The notes under the pieces are model-generated. The model saw nothing but the letters and a program-made list of their open reading frames with translations, searched no databases and was not told the origin of the DNA. A DNA stretch of 51,612 nt from Basidiobolus meristosporus CBS 931.73 (lineage: Eukaryota > Basidiobolomycota > Basidiobolomycetes > Basidiobolales > Basidiobolaceae). The stretch spans positions 1-51,612 of the forward strand of contig MCFE01000628.1 of NCBI GenBank assembly GCA_002104905.1, in the 5' to 3' direction. The first letter of the stretch is position 1; each line of letters starts with the position of its first letter. This document shows, piece by piece, positions 1 through 10,692 of the stretch. A program made the position numbers and the translations under genes.

Positions 1-49
1 GCTCTGCATGTAAACAGTAACTGGTCAATGGAATCTTCCCACTTGCTAA

Positions 50-398
50 TGTTGTAGTTATTAAGTTGTCACCTAAATATTTATGCTAGTTTAGTCACAT
101 AGATCTTATTCTTTGATTAGCATTCTGTCCTGACCAAATTTCTTGTGGGGATTTACTTCATATATTTTTACCAAATTATCAGGTACCCAGATTATGATCT
201 TTCTCGAAGTTGTCCAAAAGCCCCCAAATTTTGCACACATACTTTTGGGACCTTCTGTAGCAAACTCTGCACATTTGCTTGCTCTACTTTATCAAAAGTA
301 TAAACACCATACTTTTGATCAATAAATCTACAAGTGAGTAACATGGAAGTCCTTTAGTTGTTCACATCATTTCCAATACTCCTCAGAATATTGCAACA
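50..398 (+). repeat. Degenerate C1 copia LTR (element D, 5' LTR)
   Basis: This 349-bp stretch aligns along its length with the C1 LTRs at 1225 and 5563. It begins TGTTGTAG and ends TTGCAACA, and shares the landmarks 'caggtaccca', 'tttgcacacat', 'gggacctt' and 'caataaatc'. Divergence is much higher than between the LTRs of A, so this is an old copy. No half-tRNA primer site follows it, so the junction at 399 is probably rearranged. Confidence 0.85.
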
Positions 399-429
399 GT
401 CAACAACCCCATTTGCATACTTTGTAAGC

Positions 430-715
430 ATTTCTCACCCAAGAGTGAAAAATTTATTTGTGCTGGTGTATTCAGTCCAGCCCAATTGTCAAGATCCTGC
501 AAGGAGAACATTTTAACAGCGGCAGATTGGAATTCATGATCCTCTTGATAAAATTGTGACAGAATCTTGAAGGTGTTTGGGTGTCTGGACTGCCTAATAT
601 AGTCATGTCCTTGAATATGTTTTGATGGTATTAAGGTCAGTTTTTTGTGACTTTGTAACAATCTTATTGTGGTCTACATTATTTTGACAGGAACAAACTG
701 GTCAATATATATAAT
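430..715 (-). repeat. Fragment R3 of the Plavaka-like transposon (3' part)
   Basis: The stretch shares several blocks, in the same order, with R1 (11385-11625) and the reverse complement of R2 (around 35210-35470). Examples are 'tgtcaagatcctgca' and the block around 660-715, 'cttattgtggtctac'. It separates the D LTR from the D gag remnant. Similarity is patchy and was found by eye only. Bases 399-430 match nothing I recognise. Confidence 0.5.
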
Positions 716-751
716 TGCCCTGTGTGATAAAAAACATCAGGGTGCATTGTG

Positions 752-976
752 GTGCATATTTTGTAATTCATCTAAAAGTGGCAAGGAATGCCAGGGCATC
801 ATTAGAAGACATCTATCAGACATGTTCAGCTACTAAGAGTGTGTATCTTGGTCAAAATACTTTATCAAAAAGATTCTGCCAAGAGAAGAAACAGGATATC
901 TAACTATCACATTTTCTCTGTTGACCAATGAGATGAAATCAATTGGCATACAATCTATTCATGAAGATGTCATAGC
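752..976 (+). pseudogene. C1 copia gag remnant, element D, left piece
   Basis: The translation from about 773 matches the C1 Gag of element A in the UBN2-like region (ARNARASLEDIYQTCSATK against AKNAWKALEDTYQSCSAAK). It continues past a stop at 901-903 through the segment matching A residues around 2000-2060. It breaks off at 976 where solo LTR C is inserted, and gag resumes at 10698. Stops and indels show it is dead. Confidence 0.8.
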
Positions 977-1094
977 TGTTGTAAAAATTTATATCTCTAC
1001 CTAACTTAGTGATGTAGATCATTACCTACAAGCTCTATAGAATAGTGATCAAATTCCTTGTTGGGATTTACTCACATTATCTTCACCTAAATAT
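977..1094 (+). repeat. Solo copia LTR C, left piece
   Basis: Begins TGTTGTAAAAA and follows the C1 LTR to 'ttcacctaaatat', where element B is inserted. The rest of this LTR is at 10474-10692. The D gag flanks carry a near-perfect 5-bp duplication, ATAGC (972-976) and GTAGC (10693-10697). No C1 internal region lies between the two pieces apart from nested B, so C is a solo LTR. Confidence 0.85.
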
Positions 1095-1224
1095 TGTTGT
1101 AAAAATTTGAAATTCCACCTAAGTGTTCACATAACTTAGTCACTTAGATCATTACCCTCAAATCCTAGAGAATACTGACCAAATTCCATGTTGGGATTTA
1201 CTTGGAATATTTTCACCAAAATAC
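1095..1224 (+). repeat. 5' LTR of copia B, left piece
   Basis: C1 LTR start (TGTTGTAAAAATTTG) down to 'tttcaccaaaatac', where element A is inserted. The last five bases, AATAC (1220-1224), are the left target-site copy. The LTR resumes after the second AATAC at 5913-5917. Confidence 0.9.
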
Positions 1225-1574
1225 TGTTGTAAAAATTTGTATTTTCCACCTAAATATTCACCTAACTTAGTCACTTAGATCATCACCTTTAAATCCTAGA
1301 GAATATTGACCAAATTCCTTGTCGGGATTTACTTAGAATATTTTCACCAAAATAACAGGTACCCAGAACATGAAAATTCTCAAAGTTGTCCTAACAGCCC
1401 CAAACTTTGCACACATGTTCTTGGGACCTTCCTTAACCTATTCTACATGTTTGTAATGCCAAGACCAGGTAAAAGTATAAATACTACTTTTACATTCAAT
1501 AAATCATTAAGTGAAAACCACATAATCTACTTGTTCTCCAAGTCACTTCCAATATCTCCAAGACTCCTACAACA
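1225..1574 (+). repeat. 5' LTR of copia A
   Basis: 350 bp with perfect terminal inverted ends TGTTGTAA and, in the 3' copy, TTACAACA (here CTACAACA). It contains a TATA-like box (1476-1483) and an AATAAA signal (1498-1503). Confidence 0.95.
1476..1483 (+). promoter_or_regulatory. TATA-like box in the C1 LTR
   Basis: TATAAATA sits inside a small inverted repeat (AAAAGTA...TACTTTT) and is kept in the LTRs of A, B and several solo LTRs. H has the altered form TATAAGTA. An AATAAA lies about 15 bases downstream. The position fits a Pol II core promoter at the U3/R junction; this role is inferred. Confidence 0.5.
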
Positions 1575-1587
1575 GGTTATGAGCCCC
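1575..1587 (+). other. Primer-binding site, complementary to the initiator Met tRNA anticodon arm
   Basis: GGTTATGAGCCCC directly follows the 5' LTR. Its reverse complement contains GGGCTCATAACC, the anticodon stem-loop of eukaryotic initiator tRNA-Met, not a tRNA 3' end. Drosophila copia and yeast Ty5 are known to prime from such a half-tRNA. The same site follows the LTRs of B (6138, with GGGCCCC), H (13134) and, decayed, E (11237). Confidence 0.8.
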
Positions 1588-2409
1588 GAGCTGTCACTCT
1601 CTGCAATGTCTACTACTGCTATTACTGGAATTTTTCCCTCTGCTGAAAAGTTGGATGGCTCTAACTACCAAGTGGGGAAGGTGAAGATGAAGATGCTGCT
1701 GCAAGAAAGAGGCCTTTGGGATATTGTCATGGGAGAAGAATGCCCTCCTAAAAACATGGGAGAGGAAGCCTTAAAGTACCAGAACAAAGAACAAAGTGCC
1801 TTTAACTGCATTTGCCTTAATGTCATGGACAAATTGTTAATTCAATGCTCAAGAGCAAAAACGGCAAAGAATGCCTGGAAGGCATTAGAAGACACCTACC
1901 AGTCATGTTCAGCTGCCAAGAAAATGTATCTGAGAAGAAAATTCTTTACTACAAAGATGCTGCCAGGAGAAGAGATGAGAAATATAATTAACAGAATTAC
2001 CCTGCTGGTAGATGAGATGGAATCTGTGGGCGTACCAACTACTGATGAGGATGTGATAGTTACCATCCTGAATAGCCTGACAGACAAGTTTCAGGGCCTT
2101 GTTTCAGCCCTAGAGTCCAGAACTGAAGTTTTGACCTTAAATTACGTATATGGAAGGCTCCTGGATGAAGAATTAAGAAAATCAAGCGCCAATAAGAAGG
2201 AAGAAGAAAATGCTTTAATAAGCAATGATAACCAACAAAGGAGGTACCCAAGACCCTACTAAGGCAACAGCAACCTATTTTGCAACTATTGCAAAAGGAA
2301 AGGACACACATCAGACCGGTGTCTCAAAAAGAAAGATAATCAGCAAAAGAAGCCTGAATATGGAAATGCTGCAACAACTGAAGATAGACTATTCATATCT
2401 GCACTAAAT
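1579..2409 (+). pseudogene. Gag of copia A (one premature stop)
   Basis: Gag would form the virus-like particle and bind the element RNA. In-frame ATGs are at 1579 and 1606; the ATG at 1606 (MSTTAITG) is also found in B and H and is the likelier start. The body has the UBN2/copia Gag pattern (GLWDIVMG, NAWKALEDTYQSCSAAKK). A CX2CX4HX4C zinc knuckle (C-NY-C-KRKG-H-TSDR-C) is at 2281-2322. TAA at 2260-2262, where B has AAA (Lys), cuts the frame just before the knuckle. The same frame then runs on into protease at 2410, so Gag and Pol were one polyprotein. Confidence 0.85.
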
Positions 2410-3351
2410 ATGACCACAAACAAGGATTCTCAGACGTGGTATATTGACTCTGGAGCTTCTCAACACTTTACACACCAAAAAGAACTTTTTACCCAATATC
2501 AAGAAATTCCAATTAAGAAGGTTTTCATGGGTGACAATAGAACACTTGATGCAGTGGGAGAAGGAACTATTCAAGTAAACCTTAGAAGCAGTGAAGGAAG
2601 CCATACACTGACCTTTAAAGAAGTACTCTATGTACCAGAAATAGCCAAGAACCTACTCTCTGTAAGCAAGGCCACAGCAGAAGGACTCAGTTTCAGTTTT
2701 GACAATTCTGGATGCAGGATCACTGATCAAAATGGTGCTCATATTGCTTCGGGCATCAGAGATCAGAATCTATACAAGTTGACTTATATTCCATCATATC
2801 TGGAAGCCAATATAAGTAACTTAAATGAAGAAACACCAATGCTTTGGCACAGGAGATTTGGGCACATCAATTTTGATTATTTGCGCAAAATGATCAAAGA
2901 TCAGCTAATTTCTGGAGTGAAAATTGATCCCCCAGCTAATTTGGAGCACTGTGAAGCCTGCATATATGGGAAACAAGCTAGACAACTGTTCAAGAGCTCT
3001 GGGTTAATCAAAACTAAGAAAAAATTAGATCTAATTCACTCAGATCTGTGTGGACCTATGCAAAATTTATCCTTAGGCGGGATGAAGTATCTAATCACTT
3101 TTATTGATGATTATACAAGATACACATGGGTCTACTTCATGGAGAGAAAGGAAGAAGCTCTGTCTAAGTTCAGGGAGTTTAAAGCCATGGTGGAGAGAGA
3201 AACTGGTGAAAAAATTCAAGAAAATACGCTCCAACAATGGTGGAGAATATACCTCAAAACTCTTCATCCACATCTGCAAAATTCATGGGATAAAGCAAGA
3301 GACTACTGTACCATACTCCCCACAGCAAAATGGAGTAGCAGAACAAGCTAA
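2410..3351 (+). pseudogene. Copia A protease, GAG-pre-integrase and integrase N-part
   Basis: This continues the gag frame. The aspartic protease active site is in WYIDSGASQHFTH (catalytic Asp 2446-2448). The integrase zinc-binding segment follows (LWHRRFGHINFDYL, then C-x2-C in HCEACIYGKQ), then the integrase core start HSDLCGP with the first catalytic Asp. One extra T in the run near 3220 ('aaaaaattcaag' against 'aaaaaatcaag' in B) shifts the frame, so residues after about position 270 of this reading frame are out of register. The true frame continues in the overlapping entry at 3104. Confidence 0.85.
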
Positions 3352-4573
3352 CAGATCAATCATTGATATGGCAAGATCTATGATCCATGATCAAAAATTA
3401 TCCTATGTTTTTTGGGCGGAATCAGTTGCCACTGCTGTATATCTTAAAAATAGGAGTTATAACAGAATACTTTGTGATTCTACTCCATTTGAAGCATGGT
3501 ATGGATACAGACCAAGTGCAGAACATCTAAGAATATTTGGGTGTACAGCATATGCCAAAAAACTGGCCGGAAATCAGTCAAAATTTGAGCCAAAAAGTGT
3601 AAAATGCATATTTTTGGGCTACTACAATGAGAGTAAGGCATACAGACTCTACAATACCAAAGCAAAGAAGCTTATCAAGTCCAGGGATGTGTTGTTTGAT
3701 GAAAATTCAAAATTTTCACAAAAAATGACATCAGATGATGACAAAAATTTGATCTCAAGTCCACCAATTGCCAGGATTGAATCAGAGCAAAACAATGAAA
3801 ATTTTTTCACTCCAGAGGACTCTACAACTGTGGTTCAGCCAGAATCAGTGCCCAGGAATATCCCAGAAGTGATCATTCCAGTATCAAATGCCCGGAGATC
3901 AAATTGGACAAGAAATAGCCCAAATTACTATATTAATGAGGGTACAAACTTAGCCTATGCCTATTCAGTCCATATTGATGAACCCCAGACTGTAAAAGAG
4001 GCCCTAAATAGCCCTCAGACGGAGTTTTGGAGATCTGCAATGACTGAGGAATATCAGGCCCTGATGGAAAATCAAACTTGGGACTTAGTCAAATTACCAA
4101 TCAACCAAAAATCAATTGGATGCAGATGAGTCTTCAAGACAAAATACAAGGCTGATGGTACAATTGAAAGATACAAAGCAGGACTTGTAGCCAAAGGATA
4201 CTCTCAAACAAAAGGACTTGACTATACTGAGACCTTTGCACCGGTAGTCAAGTTTAATTCCATCAGATTAATATTGGCTATTGCAGCCAAGTATAAGTTT
4301 TTTATTCATCAAATGGATGTAAAAACTGCATTTTTGAATGGAGAACTTGATGAGGACGTATATATGGACCAGCCTGATGGGTTTATTGACCAAGATAACC
4401 CCCATTTGGTCTGCAAGCTTAAAAAGTCACTATATGGTCTCAAACAATCACCAAGAGCCTGGAATTGCAAGATAGATTCTTATTTGGAATCTTTGAGTTT
4501 CAAAAGGAGTAATGCTGACTATAGTATATACTATAAGCCAGATAGAGCAAATCCCGTTCTATTAGCTCTATAG
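3104..4573 (+). pseudogene. Copia A integrase C-part and reverse transcriptase N-part
   Basis: Integrase resumes here. The second catalytic Asp is lost: A has NNGGEY where B has DNGGEY (GAC to AAC). The Glu in QQNGVAEQ is kept. Copia reverse transcriptase follows ([33 protein letters not shown]). A TGA at 4127-4129 replaces the Trp codon present in B. A TAG at 4571-4573 then interrupts the frame exactly where Tyr of the catalytic YVDD should be; VDDLIIA follows in the same frame. See the finding on the shared TAG. Confidence 0.85.
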
Positions 4574-5551
4574 GTGGATGATCTTATTATAGCCGCCAAT
4601 AACCTAGAAACATTGGAAGAGACTAAATCCAGCCTATCTAAGGAGTTCAAGATGTCTGATTTAGGAGAACTTAGTTACTACTTAGGGATTAAGTTCTCCA
4701 TAGACAGAAGTACCCAGACTATCACCCTAAGTCAATCCAAGTATATTCAAGATATACTAAAGAAGTACAAAATGGAAGACTGTAAACCGGCAGCTACCCC
4801 AATGGAGACAAACCTTAACTTGGTCAAAACTCAACCAAATCAAGAGAGCTTGGTGCCATCTGAAAGCCCTGACTTTCCTTATCAATCTGTAATTGGCAGT
4901 CTGATGTATATCATGCTTGGAACACGTCCAGATATCTCATATTCAGTGGGAGTTGTCAGCCAACATAATCAGAATTATGGATCTGATCATATTGCAGCAG
5001 TTAAGCGGAGTTTTAGATACCTAAAAGGAACTGCTGATATCTGCTTAAGATACACTTATAATGATTCAGAACAGAATCTTGTGGGATACTCTGATGCTGA
5101 TTGGGGACAAAATTTGGAAGACAGAAGATCCACCACAGGATACACCTTTCTTTACTGTAAAGGAGCAATTTCATGGAATTCAAGAAAGGAACCAACCGTA
5201 GCACTTTCTACTACAGAGGCAGAGTATATGGCAGCCTGTGAAGCTACAAAAGAAGCAATGTGGTTAAGAAAGCTGTTTACAGATTTAGGCCTATGTCAAA
5301 AAACACCTATTACTTTATTTCAAGATAATCAAGGATGTATACATTTAGGTAGAAATCCAACTTTTCATGCTAGAACCAAGCACATAGATATTAGACATCA
5401 TTTCATACGTGAAGCTATAGAGAATAACTTAGTTAGCTTAGTTTACTGTCCTACAGATGAAATGATTGCAGACATATTTACCAAACCATTAGCTAGAGAC
5501 AAGTTTGAATATTTTAGGTCAAAATTAGGACTAGTCAGTATGAACATTTAG
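4574..5551 (+). pseudogene. Copia A reverse transcriptase C-part and RNase H
   Basis: An open frame of 325 codons in the same frame as the upstream piece, starting VDDLIIA without an ATG. It holds the reverse transcriptase thumb (LGIKFSIDRSTQTITLSQ, KYKMEDCKPAATPME) and copia RNase H (GYSDADWGQNLEDRRSTTGY, ALSTTEAEYMAACEA, ITLFQDNQGC, HARTKHIDIRHHFIRE). It ends with the usual copia tail (DIFTKPLARDKFE) at a TAG, 11 bases before the 3' LTR. By itself this stretch has no lesion. Confidence 0.9.
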
Positions 5552-5553
5552 CT

Positions 5554-5562
5554 GAGTGGGAG
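5554..5562 (+). other. Polypurine tract of copia A
   Basis: GAGTGGGAG directly before the 3' LTR; would prime plus-strand DNA synthesis. Same tract before 10119 in B (GAGTGGGAG); H has GAGTGGAAG before 22467. Confidence 0.75.
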
Positions 5563-5912
5563 TGTTGTAAAAATTTGTATTTTCCACCTAAATATTCACC
5601 TAACTTAGTCACTTAGATCATCACCTTTAAATCCTAGAGAATACTGACCAAATTCCTTGTTGGGATTTACTTGGAATAATTTCACCAAAATAACAGGTAC
5701 CCAGAACATGAAAATTCTCAAAGTTGTCCAAACAGCCCCAAACTTTGCACACATGTTCTTGGGACCTTCCTTAACCTATTCTACGTGTTTGTAATGCCAA
5801 GACCAGGTAAAAGTATAAATACTACTTTTACATTCAATAAATCATTAAGTGAAAACCACATAATCTACTTGTTCTCCAAATCACTTCCAATATCTCCAAG
5901 ACTCTTACAACA
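5563..5912 (+). repeat. 3' LTR of copia A
   Basis: 350 bp, TGTTGTAA...TTACAACA, followed by target-site copy AATAC (5913-5917) and then by the rest of the 5' LTR of B ('taggtaccca'). Confidence 0.95.
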
Positions 5913-5917
5913 AATAC

Positions 5918-6137
5918 TAGGTACCCAGTACATGAAAAATTTTCAAATTTGTTCAAACAGCCCCAAACTCTGCACACATGGTCTTGGGACTTTTCTTAAC
6001 CTATTCTACATGTTTGTAATGCCAAGACCATGTAAAAGTATAAATACTACTTTTGTATTCAATAAATCATTAAGTGAAAACCACATAATCTACTTGCTCT
6101 CCCAATCACTCCCAATATCTCCAAGATTCTTACAACA
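5918..6137 (+). repeat. 5' LTR of copia B, right piece
   Basis: Resumes the C1 LTR at 'taggtacccag' after the insertion of A and ends at TTACAACA. It is followed at 6138 by the primer site GGTTATGGGCCCC. Confidence 0.9.
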
Positions 6138-6169
6138 GGTTATGGGCCCCAAGCTGTCACTCTCAGCAA

Positions 6170-6959
6170 TGTCTACTACAGCTATTACTGGAGTTTTCCC
6201 TCTGCTGAAAAGTTGGATGGATCTAACTATTAAGTGTGGAAGGTGAAGATGAAGATGCTGCAACAAGAAAGAGGCCTTTGGGATATTGTCATGGGAGAAG
6301 AATGCCCTCCTAAAAACGTGGGAGAGGAAGCCTTAAAGTATCAGAAGAAAGAACAAAGTGCCTTTAACTGCACTTGCCTTAATGTTAAAGACAAATTGCT
6401 AATTCAATGCTCAAGAGCAAAAATGGCAAAGAATGCCTGGAAGGCATTGGAAGACACCTACCAGTCATGTTCAGCTGCCAAGAAAATGTATCTGAGACAA
6501 AAATTCTTTACTACAAAGATGCTGCCAGGAGAAGAAATGAAAAATATAATTAACAGAATTACCTTGCTGGTAGATGAAATGGAATTGGTGGGTGTACCAA
6601 CTACTGATGAGGATGTGATAGTTACCATCCTGAATAGCCTGACAGACAAGTTTCAGGGCCTTGTATCAGCCCTAGAGTCCAGAACTGAAGATTTGACCTT
6701 AAATTATATATATGGAAGGCTCCTGGATGAAGAATTAAGCAAATCAAGCACCAATACAAAGGAAGAAGAAAATGCTTTAATAAGCAATGAAAACCAACAA
6801 AGGAGGTACCCAAGACCCTACAAAGGCAACAGCAACCTGTTTTGAAGCTACTGCAAAAGGTAAGGACACACATCAGACCTGTGCTTCAAAAAGTAAGATA
6901 GTCAGCAGAAAAAGCCTGGATATGGAAATGCTGCAACAACTGAAGATAGATTATTCATA
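6170..6959 (+). pseudogene. Gag of copia B, broken
   Basis: Starts at the conserved ATG (MSTTAITG). A lost T near 6193 shifts the frame, and a TAA at 6231-6233 stands where A has CAA. From 6234 a 203-codon frame carries the UBN2-like body (LWDIVMGEECPP, EDTYQSCSAAKKMYLRQK) to a TGA at 6843-6845, which replaces the first Cys codon (TGC) of the zinc knuckle. Past that stop the frame continues into protease at 6960. Confidence 0.85.
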
Positions 6960-7589
6960 TTGACACTAAATATGACCACAAACAAGGATTTTCAGACATG
7001 GTACATTGACTCTGGAGCATCTCAACACTTTACACACCAAAAAGACTTTTTACCCAATAGCAAGAAATTCCGATTAAGAAGGTTTTCATTGGTTGACAAT
7101 AGAACACTTGATGCAGTGGGAGAAGCAACTATCCAAGTAAACCTAAGAAGCAGTGAAGGAAGCCATACACTGACTTCCAAAGAAGTACTTTATGTACCAG
7201 AAATAGCCAAGAACCTATTATCTTTAAGCAAGGCCACTGCAGAAGGACTCAGTTTCAGCTTTGACAATTCTGGATGCAAGATCAGTGATCAAATTGGTGC
7301 CCATCTTGCTTTGGGTATAAGAGATCAGAATCTATACAAGTTGACTTATATTCCATCATATTTGGAAGCCAATATAGGTAACTTAAATGAAGAAACACCA
7401 ATGCCTTGGCACAGGAGATTTGGGCACATCAATTTTGATTATTTGCGCAAAATGATCAAAGATCAGCTAATATCTGGAGTAAAAATTAATCCCCAAGCTA
7501 ATTTGAGGCACTGTGAAGCCTGCATATATGGGAAATTAGCCAGACAACTGTTCAAGAGCTCAGGATTGATCAAAACCAAGAAAAAATAG
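6960..7589 (+). pseudogene. Copia B protease and GAG-pre-integrase domain
   Basis: 209 codons containing WYIDSGASQHFTH (protease Asp kept) and the integrase zinc domain (WHRRFGHINFDYLRKM, HCEACIYGKLA). Loss of one T at the A-rich run near 7586 ('aaaaaatagat' against 'aaaaaattagat' in A) makes the TAG at 7587-7589. Confidence 0.85.
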
Positions 7590-7642
7590 ATCTAATTCAC
7601 TCAGATCTGTGTGGACCTTAGCAAAATTTATCCTTAGGCAGG

Positions 7643-8089
7643 ATGAAGTATTTAATCACTTTTATTGATGATTATACTAGATACACATGGGTCTACTTCA
7701 TGAAGAGAAAGGAAGTAGTTCTGTCTAAGCTCAGGGAGTTTAAAGCCATGGTGGAGAGAGAAACTGGTGAAAAAATCAAGAAAATATGCTCTGACAATGG
7801 TGGAGAATATGCCTCAAAACTCTTCATCCACATCTGCAAAATTCATGGGATAAAGCAAGAGACTACTGTACCATACTCCCCACAGCAAAATGGAGTAGCA
7901 GAACGTGCTAGCAGATCAATAATTGATATGGCAAGATCTATGATCTATGATCAAAAATTATACTATGATTTTGGGCAGAATCAGTTGCCACTGCTGTATA
8001 TCTTAAAAATGGGAGTTATAACAGAATACTTTGAGATTCTACTCCATTTGAAGCTTGGTATGTATATAGACCAAATGCAGAATATCTAA
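7643..8089 (+). pseudogene. Copia B integrase core
   Basis: Contains ITFIDDYTRYTWVYF, the second catalytic Asp in CSDNGGEY and the Glu in QQNGVAER, both kept here although the Asp is lost in A. A one-base loss near 7970 throws the last 40 codons out of frame. Further indels between 8090 and 8385 break the linker to reverse transcriptase. Confidence 0.8.
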
Positions 8090-8385
8090 GAATATTTGGG
8101 TGTACAGCATATGCCAAGACACTGCCTGGAAATCAGTCAAATTTGAGCCAAAAATGTAAAATGCATATTTTTGGGCTACTGCAATGAGAGTAAAGCATAC
8201 AGACTCTACAATACCAAAGCAAAGAAGCTAATCAAGTCCAGGGATGTGTTGTTTTATGAAAATTCAAAATTTTCACAAAAAATGACATCAGATGATGACA
8301 AAATCTGATCTCAAATCCACCAATTGTCTGGATTAAATCAGAGCAAAACAATGAGAATCTTTTCACTCCAGAGGACTCTATAACC

Positions 8386-9129
8386 GTGGTTCAGCCAGAA
8401 TCAGTGCCCAGAAATATCCCAGAAGTGATCATTCCAGTATCAAATGCCCAGAGATCCAATTGGACAAGAAATAGCCCAAATTACTATATCAATGAGGGTG
8501 CAAACCTAGCCTATGCCTATTCAGTCCATATTGATGAACCCCAGACTGTAAAAGAGGCCCTAAATAGCCCTCAGACAAAGTTTTGGAGATCTGCAATGAC
8601 TGAAGAATATCAGGCCCTGATGGAAAATCAAACTTGGGACTTAGTCAAATTACCAATCAACCAAAAATCAATTGGATGCAGATGGGTCTTCAAGACAAAA
8701 TACAAGGCTGATGGTACAATTAAAAGATACAAAGCAAGACTTGTAGCCAAAGGATGCTCACAAATAAAAGGACTTGACTATACTGAGACCTTTGCACCAG
8801 TAGCTAAGTTTAATTCCATCAGATTAATATTGACTATTGCAGCCAAATATAAGTTTTTTAATCATGAAATGGATGTAAAAGCTGCATTTTTGAATGAAGA
8901 GCCTGATGAGGACATGTATATGGACCAGCCTGATGGGTTTGCCAACCAAGATAACCCTCATTTGGTCTGCAAGCTTAAAAAGTCTCTATATGGTCTCAAA
9001 CAATCACCAAGAGCCTGGAATTGCAAGATAGATTCTTATTTGGAATCTTTGAGTTTCAAAAGCAGTAATGCTGACTATAGTATATACTATAAGTCAGATA
9101 GAGCAAATCCAGCTCTATTAGCTCTATAG
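8386..9129 (+). pseudogene. Copia B reverse transcriptase N-part, ending at the shared TAG
   Basis: 247 codons with the reverse transcriptase core start (RWVFKTKYKADGTIKRYK, ARLVAKG, YTETFAPVAKFNSIRLIL, MDVKAAFLN, KKSLYGLKQSPRAW). Unlike A, the Trp codon is intact. The frame stops at TAG 9127-9129, followed in frame by VDDIIIA: the YVDD Tyr codon is amber, as in A and H. Confidence 0.85.
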
Positions 9130-10107
9130 GTGGATGATATTATTATAGCCACCTATAACCTAGAAACATTGGAAGAGACTAAATCCAGCCTATCTAAGGA
9201 GTTCAAGATGTCCAATCTAGGAGAACTTAGTTACCACTTGGGGATTAAGTTCTCCATAGACAGAAGTACCCAGACTATCACCCTAAGCCAATCCAAGTAT
9301 ATTCAAGATATACTAAAGAAGTACCAAATGGAAGACTGTAAACCAGCTGCTACCCCAATGGAAACAAACCTTAACTTGGTCAAAACTCAACCAAATAAAG
9401 AGAGCTTGGTGCCATCTAAAAGCCCTGACTTTCCTTATCAATCTATGGTTTGCAGCCTGATGTATATCATGCTTGGAACATGTCCAGATATCTCATATTC
9501 AGTGGGAGTTGTCAGCCAACATAATCAGAACTACGGATCTGATCATATTGCAGCAGTTAAGCGGATTTTTAGATACCTAAAAGGAACTGCTGATATCTGC
9601 CTAACATACACTTATAAGGATTCAGAACAGGATCTTGTGGGATACTCTGATGCTGATTGGGGACAAAATTTGGACGACAGAAGATCCACCACAGGATACA
9701 CCTTTCTTTACTGTAAAGGAGCAATTTCATGGAGCTCAGGAAAGCAACCAACCGTAGCACTTTCCACCACAGAGGCAGAGTATATGGCAGCCTGTGAAGC
9801 TACAAAAAAAGCAATGTGGTTAAGAAAGCTTTTTACAGATTTAGGCCTATGTCAAAAAACACCCATCACTTTATTTCAAGATAATCAAGGATGTATACAA
9901 TTAGGTAGAAATCCAACTTTTCATGCTAGAACCAAGCACATAAATATTAGACATCATTTCATACATGAAGCTATAGAGAATAACTTAGTTAGCTTAGTTT
10001 ACTGTCCTACAGATGAAATGATTGCAGACATATTTACCAAACCATTAGCTAGAAACAAGTTTGAATATCTTAGGTCAAAATTAGGACTAGTCAGTATGAA
10101 CGTTTAG
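9130..10107 (+). pseudogene. Copia B reverse transcriptase C-part and RNase H
   Basis: 325 codons in frame with the preceding piece, matching 4574-5551 of A nearly residue for residue. The RNase H motifs are present (GYSDADWGQNLDDRRSTTGY, ALSTTEAEYMAACEA, FQDNQGC). It ends at TAG 10105-10107, 11 bases before the 3' LTR. No lesion inside this part. Confidence 0.9.
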
Positions 10108-10118
10108 CTGAGTGGGAG

Positions 10119-10468
10119 TGTTATAAAAATTTGTAATTCCACCTAAATATTCACCTAGCTTAGTCACTTAGATCATTACCCTCAGATCCTAGAGAATACT
10201 GACCAAATTCCTTGTTGGGATTTACTTGGAATAATTTCACCAAAATACCAGGTACCCAGAATATGAAAAATTCTCAAAGTTGTTCAAACAGCCCCAAACT
10301 TTGCACACATGGTCTTAGGACCTTCCTTAACCTATTCTACATGCTTGTAATGCCAAGACCATGTAAAAGTATAAATACTACTTTTACATTCAATAAATCA
10401 TTAAGTGAAAACCACATAATCTACTTGTTCTCCCAATCACTTCCAATATCTCCAAAACTCTTACAACA
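10119..10468 (+). repeat. 3' LTR of copia B
   Basis: 350 bp, TGTTATAA...TTACAACA, with the TATA-like box and AATAAA. It is followed by AGTAT and then 'caggtaccaag', the resumed LTR of C. Confidence 0.92.
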
Positions 10469-10473
10469 AGTAT

Positions 10474-10692
10474 CAGGTACCAAGAACATGAAAATTCTCA
10501 AAGGTGCTCAAACGGCCCCAAGCTTTGCACACATGTTCTTGGGGCCTTCCTAAATCTATTCTATTGGCTTATTATGCCAAGATTATACAGAAGTATAAAT
10601 ACTCCTTTTACAATCAATAATTAACTAAGTGAAAACCATATAATCTACCTGTTCTCCTAATCACTTCCAATATCTCCAAGACCATCACCTCA
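10474..10692 (+). repeat. Solo copia LTR C, right piece
   Basis: Resumes the C1 LTR at 'caggtacc' and ends in a decayed terminus (catcacctca), then GTAGC, the mutated twin of ATAGC at 972-976. Together with 977-1094 it makes one LTR of about 337 bp. Confidence 0.82.

Larger units (their letters stand above)
1225..5912 (+). mobile_element. Copia element A (family C1), complete with both LTRs
   Basis: A 4.69-kb Ty1/copia element. It has 350-bp LTRs (1225-1574, 5563-5912), a primer site at 1575, gag, protease, integrase, reverse transcriptase and RNase H in copia order, and a purine tract at 5554-5562. It is flanked by a perfect 5-bp duplication AATAC (1220-1224, 5913-5917) lying inside the 5' LTR of B. 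The two LTRs differ at roughly eight positions (about 98% alike), so it is the youngest copia in the left block. Coding lesions: stop at 2260, frameshift near 3222, TGA at 4127, and TAG at 4571, the last shared with B and H. Confidence 0.95.
1095..10468 (+). mobile_element. Copia element B (family C1), split by element A
   Basis: A full-length C1 element: 5' LTR in two pieces (1095-1224 and 5918-6137), half-tRNA primer site at 6138, gag-pol relics 6170-10107, purine tract before 10119, and 3' LTR 10119-10468. It is inserted in solo LTR C with flanks AATAT (1090-1094) and AGTAT (10469-10473), one base apart. It carries several frameshifts and stops and is dead. Confidence 0.9.

Noticed and set aside
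1306-1578. Reading frame upstream of the C1 gag start, running through the 5' LTR
   Set aside because: It is only the open LTR sequence in frame with gag. The conserved ATGs are at 1579 and 1606, downstream of the primer site.
5785-6246. A 153-codon frame across the A 3' LTR and the B 5' LTR
   Set aside because: It is made of two LTR copies in a row and does not resemble a protein of any element; the repeated peptide is just the repeated LTR.
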